Notes: generated by a model not told the origin, from the letters alone. DNA of 64,000 nt from JAFAXD01 sp035472475 (GCA_035472475.1 DATIPA010000122.1:1-64000), one strand, 5' to 3'; shown: positions 1 through 8,635, counted from the stretch's first letter. Numbers and translations: made by a program.

Positions 1-1
1 C

Positions 2-1114
2 TCAGGCATGTCCCCAGATTGATCGGGCCGCCTCGACCACACGCGTCAGTTTGGCGCACTGATCGGCCTCCGTGACCGGGTTCCCGGCCACTGTACTTGC
101 AAAGCCGCATTGCGGGCTGATCGCAAGGCGGTAGACGTCGATATAGGCGCTTGCCTGATCTACCCGGCGCCGCAACAGGTCCAGACTTTCAAGCTCCGGG
201 GTTTTCGAGCTGAGCAGGCCGAGAACGACGCCCTTGCATTTTGGGATGAAGCGAAGGGGTGCGAAATCGCCGGCGCGTGCGGAATCGTATTCGAGCAGGA
301 AGTGGGTTGCGTCGGTTCGTGCAAAGAAACGCTCCGCGATCCGGTCATATCCGCCGCCCGACAGATAATGCCCCTTGAAATTGCCGCGGCACACATGGAC
401 GCCGACGGCGATCGCATTCGGCCGGTTTGCCAATGCGGCGTTGATTGCGTCGATGTAGGTGTCAACCAGGAGATTAGGATCCTGCCCTTGCTGGGTGATC
501 TGGTCGCGCACGGCCTCATCACACAGCATTGCAAGCGCGACTTCGTCCATTTGGATGTAGCGGCAGCCTGCCTCGACCAGCGCCGCGATTTCCGCCTGAT
601 AGACCTTGGCTAAATCGCTGAAGAAGGCCTCGAGATCGCGGTAGATCGCGGGCTCGGCAAAATGCTTGCCGGCGAAGATATGCATGGACGACGGCGCGGG
701 GATCGTCGCCTTTGGCAAGGCTTTCGCTTGCCGGATCAGGAAACCGAATTCGTCGACCGCCAGCGGCCTGCTGCGTCCGATCTTTCCCACCGCATAAGGC
801 GTCGTGAAATCGATCTCGTGGCCGCGATCATCGTGAAACTTGAATGCCGCGGGCCGAATTTCAAAACCGTCGGTGCGTTCGACAAACCGCCCCCAATACG
901 AGGCGCGGCGGAATTCGCCATCGGTTACGACCTTGAGGCCGATCTCCTCCTGCAGCCGGACCGCATCCCGGATGGTCGCGTCGAGGACTTCACCGAATTC
1001 CTCCGCATCGATTTGGTTGGCTTGATGGCGCTTGAACGCATCGCGCAGTTTAGCCGGCCGCAACAGGCTGCCGACATGGTCCGCTCGAAACGGAGGATTG
1101 GACGAGAAGGCCAC
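2..1114 (-). CDS. MetE-like cobalamin-independent methyltransferase family protein
   Basis: This 370-residue protein matches the C-terminal catalytic domain of cobalamin-independent methionine synthase only. It lacks the N-terminal half of full MetE (about 750 residues). Like MetE it carries zinc-type ligands, His240 and Cys242 in GVHVCRG and Cys336 in SPQCGF, plus DGEFRR near residue 67. Short members of this family move methyl or alkyl groups between thiols. The acceptor cannot be read from sequence, so methionine synthesis is not assured. The stop codon lies at the window edge, so the gene is complete. It diverges from the NCS1 permease across about 185 bp. A second MetE-like gene of different sequence lies at 27.6 kb. 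The family call is firm; the substrate is unknown. Confidence 0.85.
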   Translation of the reverse strand: MAFSSNPPFRADHVGSLLRPAKLRDAFKRHQANQIDAEEFGEVLDATIRDAVRLQEEIGLKVVTDGEFRRASYWGRFVERTDGFEIRPAAFKFHDDRGHEIDFTTPYAVGKIGRSRPLAVDEFGFLIRQAKALPKATIPAPSSMHIFAGKHFAEPAIYRDLEAFFSDLAKVYQAEIAALVEAGCRYIQMDEVALAMLCDEAVRDQITQQGQDPNLLVDTYIDAINAALANRPNAIAVGVHVCRGNFKGHYLSGGGYDRIAERFFARTDATHFLLEYDSARAGDFAPLRFIPKCKGVVLGLLSSKTPELESLDLLRRRVDQASAYIDVYRLAISPQCGFASTVAGNPVTEADQCAKLTRVVEAARSIWGHA

Positions 1115-1298
1115 GTCCTACTCCCGATAAAGTTCTAGGCAACGACGGCTCGTGCATCTAGTAGCCTGAGCGCCCCGAAGGGGTCAAAACGGCGAAGACC
1201 ACAGATGCCCTTGTACCGCATTGATGCCCTCGGGACCCGTAGAGGCCCACGCACAAAAATGGGAATCCATTGAACAAAAGGGCATCCATGGGAAAGCC

Positions 1299-2693
1299 AT
1301 GACAGCCGCAAACGACATCGAGCGCGATCTGCGCGCGCGCTACCGCCAGCCCGCCGGCGTCGAACAGTTCGGGATCGAACCGATCCCGGAAGAGCGCAAG
1401 ACCGTTGGCTGGTTCGATCTTTTCAGCATCATGTTCAATTTCTTGATCAATCCCGGCACCATGCTCAGCGGCGGAATGATGGTTGCTGCCGGATTGTCGT
1501 TCCAGGCCGCGATTGCGGCTGGTTTTTTTGGAACCGTCGTGGCGCTGGTGTTCTACGTGATCATGGCGACGATTGGAGTCGATTACGGCATTCCGGGCCA
1601 AGTCGCGACCCGCGCCGTCTACGGGCTGCGCGGTGCCAAAGCGATACCATCGCTGTTGCGCGCGCTCGTATCGATCTACTGGTTCGCGTTCCAAACGTTC
1701 GCCGGCGCATCCGCCATTGTTGCGGTGCTCGCAAAAATCACCGGCACCACCTATCCGTTGGTGTGGGTCAGCTTGGCGTTCGCGCTCGTCCAGGCTAGCG
1801 TCGCCGTGATCGGCTTCGGGTCGCTGAAAGCGCTGGCGCGCGTCGCGCTGCCGATCAAGGTGGTCGTGTTGTGCTACCTCTTCGTTTTGTTCGCGCGCCA
1901 CGATGATCCGAATTTCGAGCTCGCCAAGGTACTGTCGTACACGGGCGCTGGCGGGTGGAGCTGGGCACTCTTCGCCGGTTGGCTTAACGTCACGATTGCC
2001 AGTTGGTTTACGAATATTGCCGACGCCGCGGATTACGCCCGTTACACGCGTTCACGTGCCGATATGTGGGCGGGGACGCTCGCCGCCGGAGCCTCGGGAG
2101 TGGTGCTTTCTACGGCGCTCGGCGCCTACGGCGCTGCGGCGACCCTCGGCAGGGTCCAAAATCCGCTCGTCTTGACAGCCGACGTCGAGACCAGCTGGGT
2201 GATGCTGCTGGTTGTCATCGTCTTCCTCTGCGTCGACGATTGGACGATCAACGTGCTCAACCTTTATTCGGGCGGATTGTCGCTTTCCAATATGTTCGAA
2301 CGGATCGGGCGGTTTTGGACCGCGCTGACCGTGAGCGTGTTGGGGATTGCGCTATCCGCGGTGCCCGACGTGATGAACTACTTCACATATATCAGCGTGT
2401 TCGGAAACGTCTTTGCACCGGTCGCCGGCGTGCTCGTGTTCGACTATTTGTTCGTCAGGCGACTGCAGATCGATGTGGCTGCGCTGTACGATCCAAAGGG
2501 CCCCTATCGTTATTACTTTGGGTTCAACCTGATTGCGGTTGGCTGGACCGGAATCGGTGTCGTGCTGTGCAGCTCTGTAATTCCGGCGCCGTGGATTCCG
2601 GCGCTCCTGACGTCGCTCGTTGTGGGCGTGGGCTACACGCTGACGGCTTTGCTCCTACCGGGTGCCACCATAGCTGTGCGGCACAAGCCATAG
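1299..2693 (+). CDS. NCS1 family purine/pyrimidine/hydantoin-type permease
   Basis: A 464-residue polytopic inner-membrane protein with about 12 hydrophobic segments. The N-terminus (FGIEPIPEERKTVGWFDLF, then NPGTMLSGG) is typical of NCS1 nucleobase:cation symporters such as CodB and PucI. I chose the ATG at 1299 because family similarity begins just after it and GGAAAG lies directly upstream; an in-frame TTG at 1221 would add 26 unlikely residues. It sits 91 bp before a NicX-like dioxygenase on the same strand, so the pair may import and open an N-heterocyclic compound. That substrate is inferred only from the neighbour. Confidence 0.88.
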   Translation: MTAANDIERDLRARYRQPAGVEQFGIEPIPEERKTVGWFDLFSIMFNFLINPGTMLSGGMMVAAGLSFQAAIAAGFFGTVVALVFYVIMATIGVDYGIPGQVATRAVYGLRGAKAIPSLLRALVSIYWFAFQTFAGASAIVAVLAKITGTTYPLVWVSLAFALVQASVAVIGFGSLKALARVALPIKVVVLCYLFVLFARHDDPNFELAKVLSYTGAGGWSWALFAGWLNVTIASWFTNIADAADYARYTRSRADMWAGTLAAGASGVVLSTALGAYGAAATLGRVQNPLVLTADVETSWVMLLVVIVFLCVDDWTINVLNLYSGGLSLSNMFERIGRFWTALTVSVLGIALSAVPDVMNYFTYISVFGNVFAPVAGVLVFDYLFVRRLQIDVAALYDPKGPYRYYFGFNLIAVGWTGIGVVLCSSVIPAPWIPALLTSLVVGVGYTLTALLLPGATIAVRHKP

Positions 2694-2784
2694 TCCGCGC
2701 TTTTGGCGCGCCCTGCGCGCGTTGACTTGCGCCCGGCCGGTGCTACCGTTTCGCAAACATTAAATTGCAACGGGTTTTGGACAC

Positions 2785-3864
2785 ATGATCCAGGCTGCCG
2801 CGCGCACCACCGAAGTCAATCCCGCCAAACTCGCGATGCTGTACAAGCGCGAGCTCGAACTCTGCAAGGTGAAGTCCGGTGACACGATCGCGTTGGTCTC
2901 GGACCTCGGAACCCGTCGCGAATATATCCAGGCGACCTTCGCAGCCGCGGATGAACTCGGGCTTGACGCCTACGAGATGTGCGTCAATTCGATCCCGGGC
3001 TGGACTAAGGTCGGCGTGCCGACCATTGGCAAGTGCAAGGGCACGCTGGAAGCGTTGTCGGCCGCCGACCTGATCGTGATTTTTCACGTGCCGCTGTTTG
3101 CGCGTTGGCTCAAAACCGTCATGGAGAAACGCGTGCGCGTGCTGATGATCATCGACGCGCCTGATGACCTCGAGCAACTCATGGCGCCGCCCGGCTTGAA
3201 GGAGGCCGCTAAATACGCCGAAGGCCTCTACCGCAACACTAAGCAGGTCCGTGTCGTCTCCGACGCCGGTACCGACCTGACCTGGACCTGCGGCGAGTAT
3301 CCAGTCATGACGCAGTGGGGGTTTGCCGATGAGCCCGGCCACTTCGACCACTGGGGCGCCGGCCACATCCACACCTTTCCGAACGAGGGGAGTGCCACTG
3401 GTACAGTCGTCATTCAGCCCGGAGACATTGTCATCCTGCCGTACTGCCGCTTCGTCGCCGACCCGGTGCGCCTAGAGGTGCGTGAGGGCCATGTCACCAA
3501 GGTCGACGGCGGCCTTGATGCAAAGTTGATGCGCGACTGGCTGGAAGACGGCAAGGACGGCGAGGGCGACCACGATCCCTATGCGGTCTCACACCTCGGC
3601 TGGGGCATGAATCCGCAGGCGCGCTGGTATTGGATGGGCCTCAACGGCGCCGAGCCCGAACGCAACCGAGCCGCAGCCCGCGTCTTTCCCGGCAACTTCC
3701 TGTTCTCGACCGGGCCGAACTCGCAGGGCGGCGGCAAGCGCACCACGCGCGGTCACTATGACGTCCCCATGCGCGACTGCACCGTCATGCTCGACGGACG
3801 CGCCGTCATCGAACGCGGCCACATCATCGACCCGCACATGACGGTGGCGCGCGAGCAGCGCTAG
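2785..3864 (+). CDS. NicX-like 2,5-dihydroxypyridine 5,6-dioxygenase / M29-related metalloenzyme
   Basis: A 359-residue cytosolic protein of the family that contains NicX, the Fe(II) enzyme of nicotinate degradation that opens 2,5-dihydroxypyridine to N-formylmaleamate. That family is related to M29 aminopeptidases, and many members are annotated as leucyl aminopeptidase. His270 (SHLGWG) and His324-x-Asp326 (GHYD) match in spacing the His/His/Asp iron ligands I recall for NicX. The upstream NCS1 permease fits uptake of a ring compound. No other nic genes are nearby, so a full nicotinate pathway is not supported here. The true substrate may be another hydroxylated heterocycle. Confidence 0.7.
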   Translation: MIQAAARTTEVNPAKLAMLYKRELELCKVKSGDTIALVSDLGTRREYIQATFAAADELGLDAYEMCVNSIPGWTKVGVPTIGKCKGTLEALSAADLIVIFHVPLFARWLKTVMEKRVRVLMIIDAPDDLEQLMAPPGLKEAAKYAEGLYRNTKQVRVVSDAGTDLTWTCGEYPVMTQWGFADEPGHFDHWGAGHIHTFPNEGSATGTVVIQPGDIVILPYCRFVADPVRLEVREGHVTKVDGGLDAKLMRDWLEDGKDGEGDHDPYAVSHLGWGMNPQARWYWMGLNGAEPERNRAAARVFPGNFLFSTGPNSQGGGKRTTRGHYDVPMRDCTVMLDGRAVIERGHIIDPHMTVAREQR

Positions 3865-3882
3865 ATTCACGGGTTGGGCCTA

Positions 3883-4026
3883 CTAGCGTACAGCCGGAAA
3901 CAAATCTGATTGCCGCGTCCGCAAGGCGTCGACTTCAATGGCCGTATTGGTTTGCGCCTGGCCAAGCGCGATTTCGATGCGCCGGGCAGCGCCGATACGT
4001 TGCGTCACCGTTCGCTCGCCGGCCAT
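3883..4026 (-). CDS. possible 47-residue small protein or gene remnant
   Basis: A minus-strand ORF encodes 47 residues (begins MAGERTVTQRIG, ends SDLFPAVR). GAGGGG lies about 11 bases before the ATG. It has codon use like the coding regions around it and an amphipathic, Arg/Ala/Ile-rich middle. I do not recognise it. It may be a real small gene, the leftover 3' end of a lost gene, or chance. Confidence 0.22.
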   Translation of the reverse strand: MAGERTVTQRIGAARRIEIALGQAQTNTAIEVDALRTRQSDLFPAVR

Positions 4027-4230
4027 GGCTGGCTACCCCTCAGAAAAGAAACTAGGTGACAAGCTGCGGCGACGTGGACGAATTCATTCGTCGCGCACTC
4101 GTGCGCCAAGCGGTGTTCACCAGCGGCCGACATCGGCAAATCAATACAGACAATCCAAATTGGCTGATCGCTCGGCAATAAGCTGGGCGCTGGCGCGCGC
4201 CCGCGGAGAGAAAATTTTCAAAATCTTGTT
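4027..4230. other. intergenic stretch before the tauE operator
   Basis: No convincing gene is visible. A 100-codon plus-strand frame over 3938-4240 has Arg/Ser-rich shadow-like composition and no homology I recognise. From about 4210 the sequence becomes sharply AT-rich, leading into the operator-like box. Confidence 0.4.
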
Positions 4231-4286
4231 TAGAAGTTAATTCTATTTACATCCCAGTTTTGCGCCATATAGAAAATGTAATTCTG
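4231..4286. promoter_or_regulatory. operator-like box upstream of the TauE/SafE gene
   Basis: An AT-rich 56-bp element in GC-rich DNA. It begins with a perfect inverted repeat, TAGAA-N5-TTCTA (4231-4245), followed by TTT. It ends with TAGAA-N7-TTCTG (4270-4286), embedded in ATATAGAAAATGTAATTCT. A matching 56-bp box, inverted relative to its gene, precedes cysD. Phased half-sites of this kind suggest a LysR-type sulfur regulator such as CysB or Cbl. The regulator's identity is inference, and no regulator gene lies in the window. Confidence 0.6.
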
Positions 4287-4425
4287 CGAGCGGCTGCAAT
4301 GACGTTCAATTCGCCTATGATCGCGAGACCGTCGCGTGCGGCGGCCGCTGCCGCCGGGCGCCCGCGACGCCCCACGCCTTCGTTGGCGATCACGAGAACC
4401 GTGGGACTATGGATGGAGCAAATCC

Positions 4426-5199
4426 ATGATTGATTCCCTTCAGGTCGGCTCGGGGTTCGTGGTGGGATTTTTGGTCGGTATGACCGGCGTGGGCGGCGGC
4501 TCGCTGATGACGCCGCTACTCATTCTGCTGTTTGGCGTTCATCCCGCAACGGCCGTCGGCACCGATCTGCTCTATGCCGCGTCCACCAAAACCGTTGGGA
4601 CGGCGATCCATGCTACGGCCCACACGGTCGATTGGCGTCTCGTTGGTCTACTGGCCATGGGCAGCGTGCCGGCGGCGATCGTCACTCTCGTTGTGCTTTC
4701 TCAATTCGATTTGCACAGCGCCTCTGCGCAACACATCATTACTTTGGCGCTCGGAGCAGTCTTGATCGTTACCGCGGCTCTTCTCGTCTTGGGTAGAAAT
4801 ATTCGCGATCGCTATGCTGATCGGTTGCAAGCGCTCGATCCCCTCAAGGCCCGTTTGCTCACGGTTTCGTTGGGCTTGGTGACGGGTGTTCTCGTCACGG
4901 CGACGTCGGTTGGAGCCGGCGCCATTGGTGTGACCGTCCTGCTGTTGCTGCATCCGAAGACTCCGGTCGGCCGGATCGTAGGATCCGACATCGCTCATGC
5001 CGTCCCGCTCACGCTTCTTGCGGGTGCGGGGCACTGGTATTTGGGCTCGATCGATTGGGGGCTGTTGTCGACCTTATTGATCGGCTCCCTACCGGGTATC
5101 GTGGTCGGAAGCTATCTCGCCACCCGGGCTCGCGACCGCGTGGTGCGCGTCGTGCTCGCCAGCGTCCTCGTCATCGTTGGGGCTAGATTACTGAGCTAG
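4426..5199 (+). CDS. TauE/SafE family sulfite/anion permease
   Basis: A 257-residue inner-membrane protein with about eight hydrophobic segments. The signature GMTGVGGGSLMTP near the N-terminus and its echo TSVGAGAIGV in the second half are the internal repeat of the TauE/SafE family, which moves sulfite, sulfoacetate or related organosulfur anions. The ATG at 4426 has GGAG seven bases upstream; in-frame codons reaching back to 4336 lack family similarity. It precedes cysD, and both have a related operator-like box, which supports a role in sulfur traffic. The direction of transport cannot be told from sequence. Confidence 0.88.
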   Translation: MIDSLQVGSGFVVGFLVGMTGVGGGSLMTPLLILLFGVHPATAVGTDLLYAASTKTVGTAIHATAHTVDWRLVGLLAMGSVPAAIVTLVVLSQFDLHSASAQHIITLALGAVLIVTAALLVLGRNIRDRYADRLQALDPLKARLLTVSLGLVTGVLVTATSVGAGAIGVTVLLLLHPKTPVGRIVGSDIAHAVPLTLLAGAGHWYLGSIDWGLLSTLLIGSLPGIVVGSYLATRARDRVVRVVLASVLVIVGARLLS

Positions 5200-5447
5200 T
5201 ACACTCGCGACTTGGACGGTTCTAGGCGGAGTGCCGACACTCACGCGAGCAGTATATCGCCGACTCCGCGCGAGGTGAACGTCACGGTCGCGCCACGAGC
5301 GCCCGTGTCGAGCAGATTGGCGCATCGCTTTTGCGAACTCGCGCGCCTTATTGTCTGACCCAAATTTTTCTTCAGCGCGAAGCCCATGCGGCCGAAATAG
5401 TTCGGCGCATTGCGATGCACCCAGGCAGTCGAAAAATTGACATTGAC

Positions 5448-5503
5448 TAGAATGATTTTCCATATAAATAGAGTCTAGCGCTCTAAAATAGAATAATTTT
5501 CTA
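5448..5503. promoter_or_regulatory. operator-like box upstream of cysD
   Basis: Three palindromic sites are visible: TAGAA-N5-TTCCA (5448-5462), TAGAG-N7-CTCTA (5469-5485) and a perfect TAGAA-N5-TTCTA (5489-5503). Their left ends are 21 and 20 bp apart, two helical turns each. The reverse complement aligns end to end with the 56-bp tauE box: the same TAGAA-N5-TTCTATTT start and an ATATRGAAAAT...TTCT end. The last site lies nine bases before a possible short leader ORF. This probably controls cysD-cysNH by sulfur status, which is an inference. Confidence 0.62.
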
Positions 5504-5512
5504 CCAGTGGGG

Positions 5513-5680
5513 ATGTGCGCGGTGAAAGAATTCAGCTCGGCATCGATGGACATGGAGGCAATTCTTCCCGCGGCGGGCGGAATCGTTCGCGCGGCCCCGC
5601 GCTCGCGCGATCTCAGCGGCCAAGCGTCATCTTCCTTCCAAGCAGCGCATTTTTCCTGCGTGGTGCGCGGGTCGGAGTGA
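5513..5680 (+). CDS. possible 55-residue leader ORF upstream of cysD
   Basis: An ATG directly after GTGGGG opens a 55-codon frame starting MCAVKEF. It ends with TGA at 5678-5680, five bases before the cysD ATG, so its end overlaps the cysD ribosome-binding GGAG. The product has cysteines at positions 2 and 49 and no recognised domain. It could be a translated leader coupled to cysD or simply 5' UTR. Only the position and the tight join to cysD argue for it. Confidence 0.28.
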   Translation: MCAVKEFSSASMDMEAILPAAGGIVRAAPRSRDLSGQASSSFQAAHFSCVVRGSE

Positions 5681-5685
5681 TCACC

Positions 5686-6480
5686 ATGGATCGCCTCGAC
5701 GACCTCGAAGCGCAAAGCATCTTCATCTTTCGAGAGGCCTTTGCCCGCCTGAAGACCGTCGCGCTGCTCTGGTCGCTGGGCAAGGACTCCAACGTGATGA
5801 TCTGGATCGCGCGCAAGGCCTTCTTCGGCCGCGTTCCGTTCCCGGCGCTGCACGTCGACACCGGCAAGAAGTTCGCCGAAATGTATGCGTTCCGCGATCG
5901 CTTTGCGGTTGAATGGGATCTCGACCTGAAGGTTGAACAGTGCCCGCCGATCGATGTGGTCGACCCGACGTTGCCTCCCGCCGCCCGTTCAGCCGCGCGC
6001 AAGACTGAAGGTCTGAAACTCGCGCTGGCAAAATACGGCTTCGATGGCCTCATCGCCGGCATTCGGCGTGACGAAGAACCGACCCGCGCGAAGGAGCGCG
6101 TTTTTTCACCACGCGGCCTCGAGGGCGGGTGGGATGTGCGCGATCAGCCGCCGGAGTTCTGGGACCAGTTCAACGCGTCGCCGCCGCCTGGCGCGCATCT
6201 GCGAGTTCACCCGATTCTGCATTGGACCGAGCTCGACATCTGGGCCTACACCCGTCGCGAGCGCATCCCGATCATCCCGCTCTATCTCGCGCGCGGTGGA
6301 AAGCGCTACCGGTCGCTCGGCGATGCCGACATCACCTTTCCGGTGCAGTCGCAGGCAGCAACCATCGATGACGTCATAGCGGAACTCGAAGCTACGAAGA
6401 TTCCGGAGCGCTCCGGCCGCGCAATGGACCACGAAGCGGAAGACGCGTTCGAGCGACTTCGCGTCACCGGCTATCTGTAA
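5686..6480 (+). CDS. cysD: sulfate adenylyltransferase small subunit CysD
   Basis: CysD is the ATP-pyrophosphatase-fold subunit that makes adenosine 5'-phosphosulfate (APS) from sulfate and ATP, driven by the CysN GTPase. The PP-loop SLGKDS spans residues 30-35, and HVDTG, GIRRDEEPTRAKER and HWTELDIW follow as in the family. I chose the ATG at 5686, which has GGAG eight bases upstream and begins MDRLDDLEAQSIF as CysD proteins do. At 264 residues it is shorter than E. coli CysD (about 300); it lacks the insertion after the PLYLA segment. It lies 23 bp upstream of the cysN-cysH fusion, in one operon. Confidence 0.95.
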   Translation: MDRLDDLEAQSIFIFREAFARLKTVALLWSLGKDSNVMIWIARKAFFGRVPFPALHVDTGKKFAEMYAFRDRFAVEWDLDLKVEQCPPIDVVDPTLPPAARSAARKTEGLKLALAKYGFDGLIAGIRRDEEPTRAKERVFSPRGLEGGWDVRDQPPEFWDQFNASPPPGAHLRVHPILHWTELDIWAYTRRERIPIIPLYLARGGKRYRSLGDADITFPVQSQAATIDDVIAELEATKIPERSGRAMDHEAEDAFERLRVTGYL

Positions 6481-6503
6481 CCGCCACGGGGTGAAGCACG
6501 ACC

Positions 6504-8609
6504 ATGAATGTCCTCGTCTCTCCCAAGACCGCGTCAGCGCACATCGCCAATGCCCGCCCTTTGGTGCGCACAGTCATCGTAGGCCACGTCGATCACGGAA
6601 AATCAACGCTGATCGGGCGGCTGCTGCATGAGACCGGCAACATTCCCGACGGCAAGCTCGACTCGATCAAGGCGGTCAGCGGTCGGCGCGGCATGCCGTT
6701 CGAGTGGTCGTTCCTGCTCGACGCGTTGCAGACCGAGCGCGACCAGGGCATCACGCTCGATACCTGCCAGATCCGGTTCCGCACCCCGTCTCGCGACATC
6801 GTGCTGATCGACGCGCCCGGACATGCGGAGTTCCTCCGCAACATGATCACCGGTGCGTCGCAGGCGGACGCCGCTCTCCTGATCATCGACGCGGCGGAGG
6901 GGGTGCGCGACCAGACGCGGCGCCACGGCTATCTGCTGCATCTGCTCGGCATTCAGCAGGTAGCGGTCGTCATCAACAAAATGGACCGGGTCGGTTTTGA
7001 CGAGCAGCGCTTCCACGAGATCAAAGCCGAGATTGTCAGCTACCTTGCAGGCTTTGGGCTGACCGCAACGGCGATCATCCCCATCTCGGCGCGCAACGGG
7101 GACGGCGTTGCGCAGCGTACGCCGTCGATCGCCTGGCACACGGGTCCGACCGTATTGGACGTTCTCGACCACTTTTCGCCCGCAAAGCCTTTGGCGGATC
7201 TGCCGCTGCGCATCCCCGTGCAGGCTGTCTACAAATTTGATGACCGGCGCATCATCGCCGGCCGTATCGAGACCGGCCGAGTCGCGGTCGGAGACGAGAT
7301 CGCATTTTCGCCGCGGGGGACCACCGCACGCATACAATCGATCGAAGAATGGCCGGTGCCCGATGAATCGCGGATCCCGCGCCGCGCCCGCGCCGGTCAA
7401 TCGGTCGGGTTGACGCTTGATCGTCAGATTTTCGTCGATCGGGGGGATGTCATTTCGGCGGCGCACATGCCGTCGAAGCCCGTCGACAGATTGCGGGCGC
7501 GCGTCTTCTGGCTGCACGACCAGCCGCTTGCAAAGGGCGCGAGCGTCAACGTGCGGGTCGCGATGTCAGAGTGCCGCGGCACCGTTGCCTTGATCGAAAA
7601 TGTCGTCGATCCGGGCCGGCTCTCGGCGAGCGGAGCGGCGGCGATCGCGCAAAACCATGTCGGCGAAATAGAAATCGCTCTCGCGCATCCGATCGCGGCC
7701 GACCTGTACGCGGTCAATCCGCGTACCGGACGTCTTGTGCTCGAGCTCGCGGGTCGAATTGCCGGCGGCGGTCTTGTTCTCGCGGTCGACGCGCAAGCGC
7801 ATCAGAGCGGACGCGCCACATCGAGCGTCGCCCGCAATCTGCGTTCCGACAAGGAAGCGCTGACCGCCCGGGCCTCTCGTCTGAGTGATCTGTTAAAGGA
7901 ACTATCTCCCGCGCAACGATTGGCGCGCTTTCGCGACGGGGTCGGCGGGAAGATCACGTTCACCACCAGTTTCGGACTGGAGGATCAGGTCATCCACCAC
8001 CTCCTGTCCGAACAGGCAATCGACGTTGATGTTGCAACGCTTGATACCGGCCGTCTGTTTCCCGAGACGTACGAGCTCTGGGCGGAGACCGAGCGGCGGT
8101 ATGGGCGGCGGATCCGCGCGATCTATCCCAGGCATGACGCCCTCGAAACTCTGGTCGATAAATTCGGAATCAACGGCTTTTACGAGTCGCGCGAAGTGCG
8201 CTCCGCCTGCTGCCAGGTCCGCAAAGTGGAGCCGCTCAATCGCGCGCTCAACGGAGCGGCGGCCTGGATTGTCGGGCTGCGCGCGGACCAATCCGGACAC
8301 CGGCAGGGCACGGGCCTTGTCACTGTCGATGACCGCAATCTCCTGAAATTGAGCCCGTTGTTCGATTGGACCCGGGACGCCGTTCACGCATTTGCGCTCG
8401 CGCATCACATTCCGATCAACCCGCTGCACGCCAAGAATTTCTTGTCGATCGGCTGCGCGCCGTGCACGCGCGCGGTTGCGCCGGGCGAGCCGGAACGCGC
8501 CGGGCGGTGGTGGTGGGAACAGGACGAGAAAAAAGAGTGCGGCCTGCATCTCGTCCGCCCCGATTCCGCCGCGCATCCCGATCCGAAGGCCGCGCCCCCG
8601 CGGGCTTGA
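6504..8609 (+). CDS. CysN-CysH fusion: ATP sulfurylase GTPase subunit joined to APS reductase
   Basis: A 701-residue two-domain protein. Residues 1 to about 430 are CysN: P-loop GHVDHGKST (27-35), DAPGH (103-107), NKMD (158-161), then EF-Tu-like beta-barrels. After a linker near 435-460, residues to about 690 form a CysH-type reductase: TTSFGLEDQ near 490, Cys569-Cys570, Cys651-x2-Cys654, and the catalytic ECGLH with Cys679. The CC...CxxC set is the [4Fe-4S] ligand set of APS reductases, so APS rather than PAPS is the expected substrate. The usual CysN fusion partner is APS kinase (CysC), not CysH. No stop codon or frame change lies at the join. A GC hairpin with five T's follows. Confidence 0.93.
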   Translation: MNVLVSPKTASAHIANARPLVRTVIVGHVDHGKSTLIGRLLHETGNIPDGKLDSIKAVSGRRGMPFEWSFLLDALQTERDQGITLDTCQIRFRTPSRDIVLIDAPGHAEFLRNMITGASQADAALLIIDAAEGVRDQTRRHGYLLHLLGIQQVAVVINKMDRVGFDEQRFHEIKAEIVSYLAGFGLTATAIIPISARNGDGVAQRTPSIAWHTGPTVLDVLDHFSPAKPLADLPLRIPVQAVYKFDDRRIIAGRIETGRVAVGDEIAFSPRGTTARIQSIEEWPVPDESRIPRRARAGQSVGLTLDRQIFVDRGDVISAAHMPSKPVDRLRARVFWLHDQPLAKGASVNVRVAMSECRGTVALIENVVDPGRLSASGAAAIAQNHVGEIEIALAHPIAADLYAVNPRTGRLVLELAGRIAGGGLVLAVDAQAHQSGRATSSVARNLRSDKEALTARASRLSDLLKELSPAQRLARFRDGVGGKITFTTSFGLEDQVIHHLLSEQAIDVDVATLDTGRLFPETYELWAETERRYGRRIRAIYPRHDALETLVDKFGINGFYESREVRSACCQVRKVEPLNRALNGAAAWIVGLRADQSGHRQGTGLVTVDDRNLLKLSPLFDWTRDAVHAFALAHHIPINPLHAKNFLSIGCAPCTRAVAPGEPERAGRWWWEQDEKKECGLHLVRPDSAAHPDPKAAPPRA

Positions 8610-8610
8610 C

Positions 8611-8635
8611 CGCGCGTCGGCCGCCGCGCGTTTTT
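8611..8635 (+). terminator. intrinsic terminator after the cysD-cysNH operon
   Basis: CGCGCG at 8611-8616 pairs with CGCGCG at 8625-8630 and is followed directly by TTTTT. It begins one base after the fusion gene's TGA. Confidence 0.6.

Noticed and set aside
3938..4240. A 100-codon frame before tauE
   Set aside because: It is Arg/Ser-rich without homology and runs into the AT-rich operator box.
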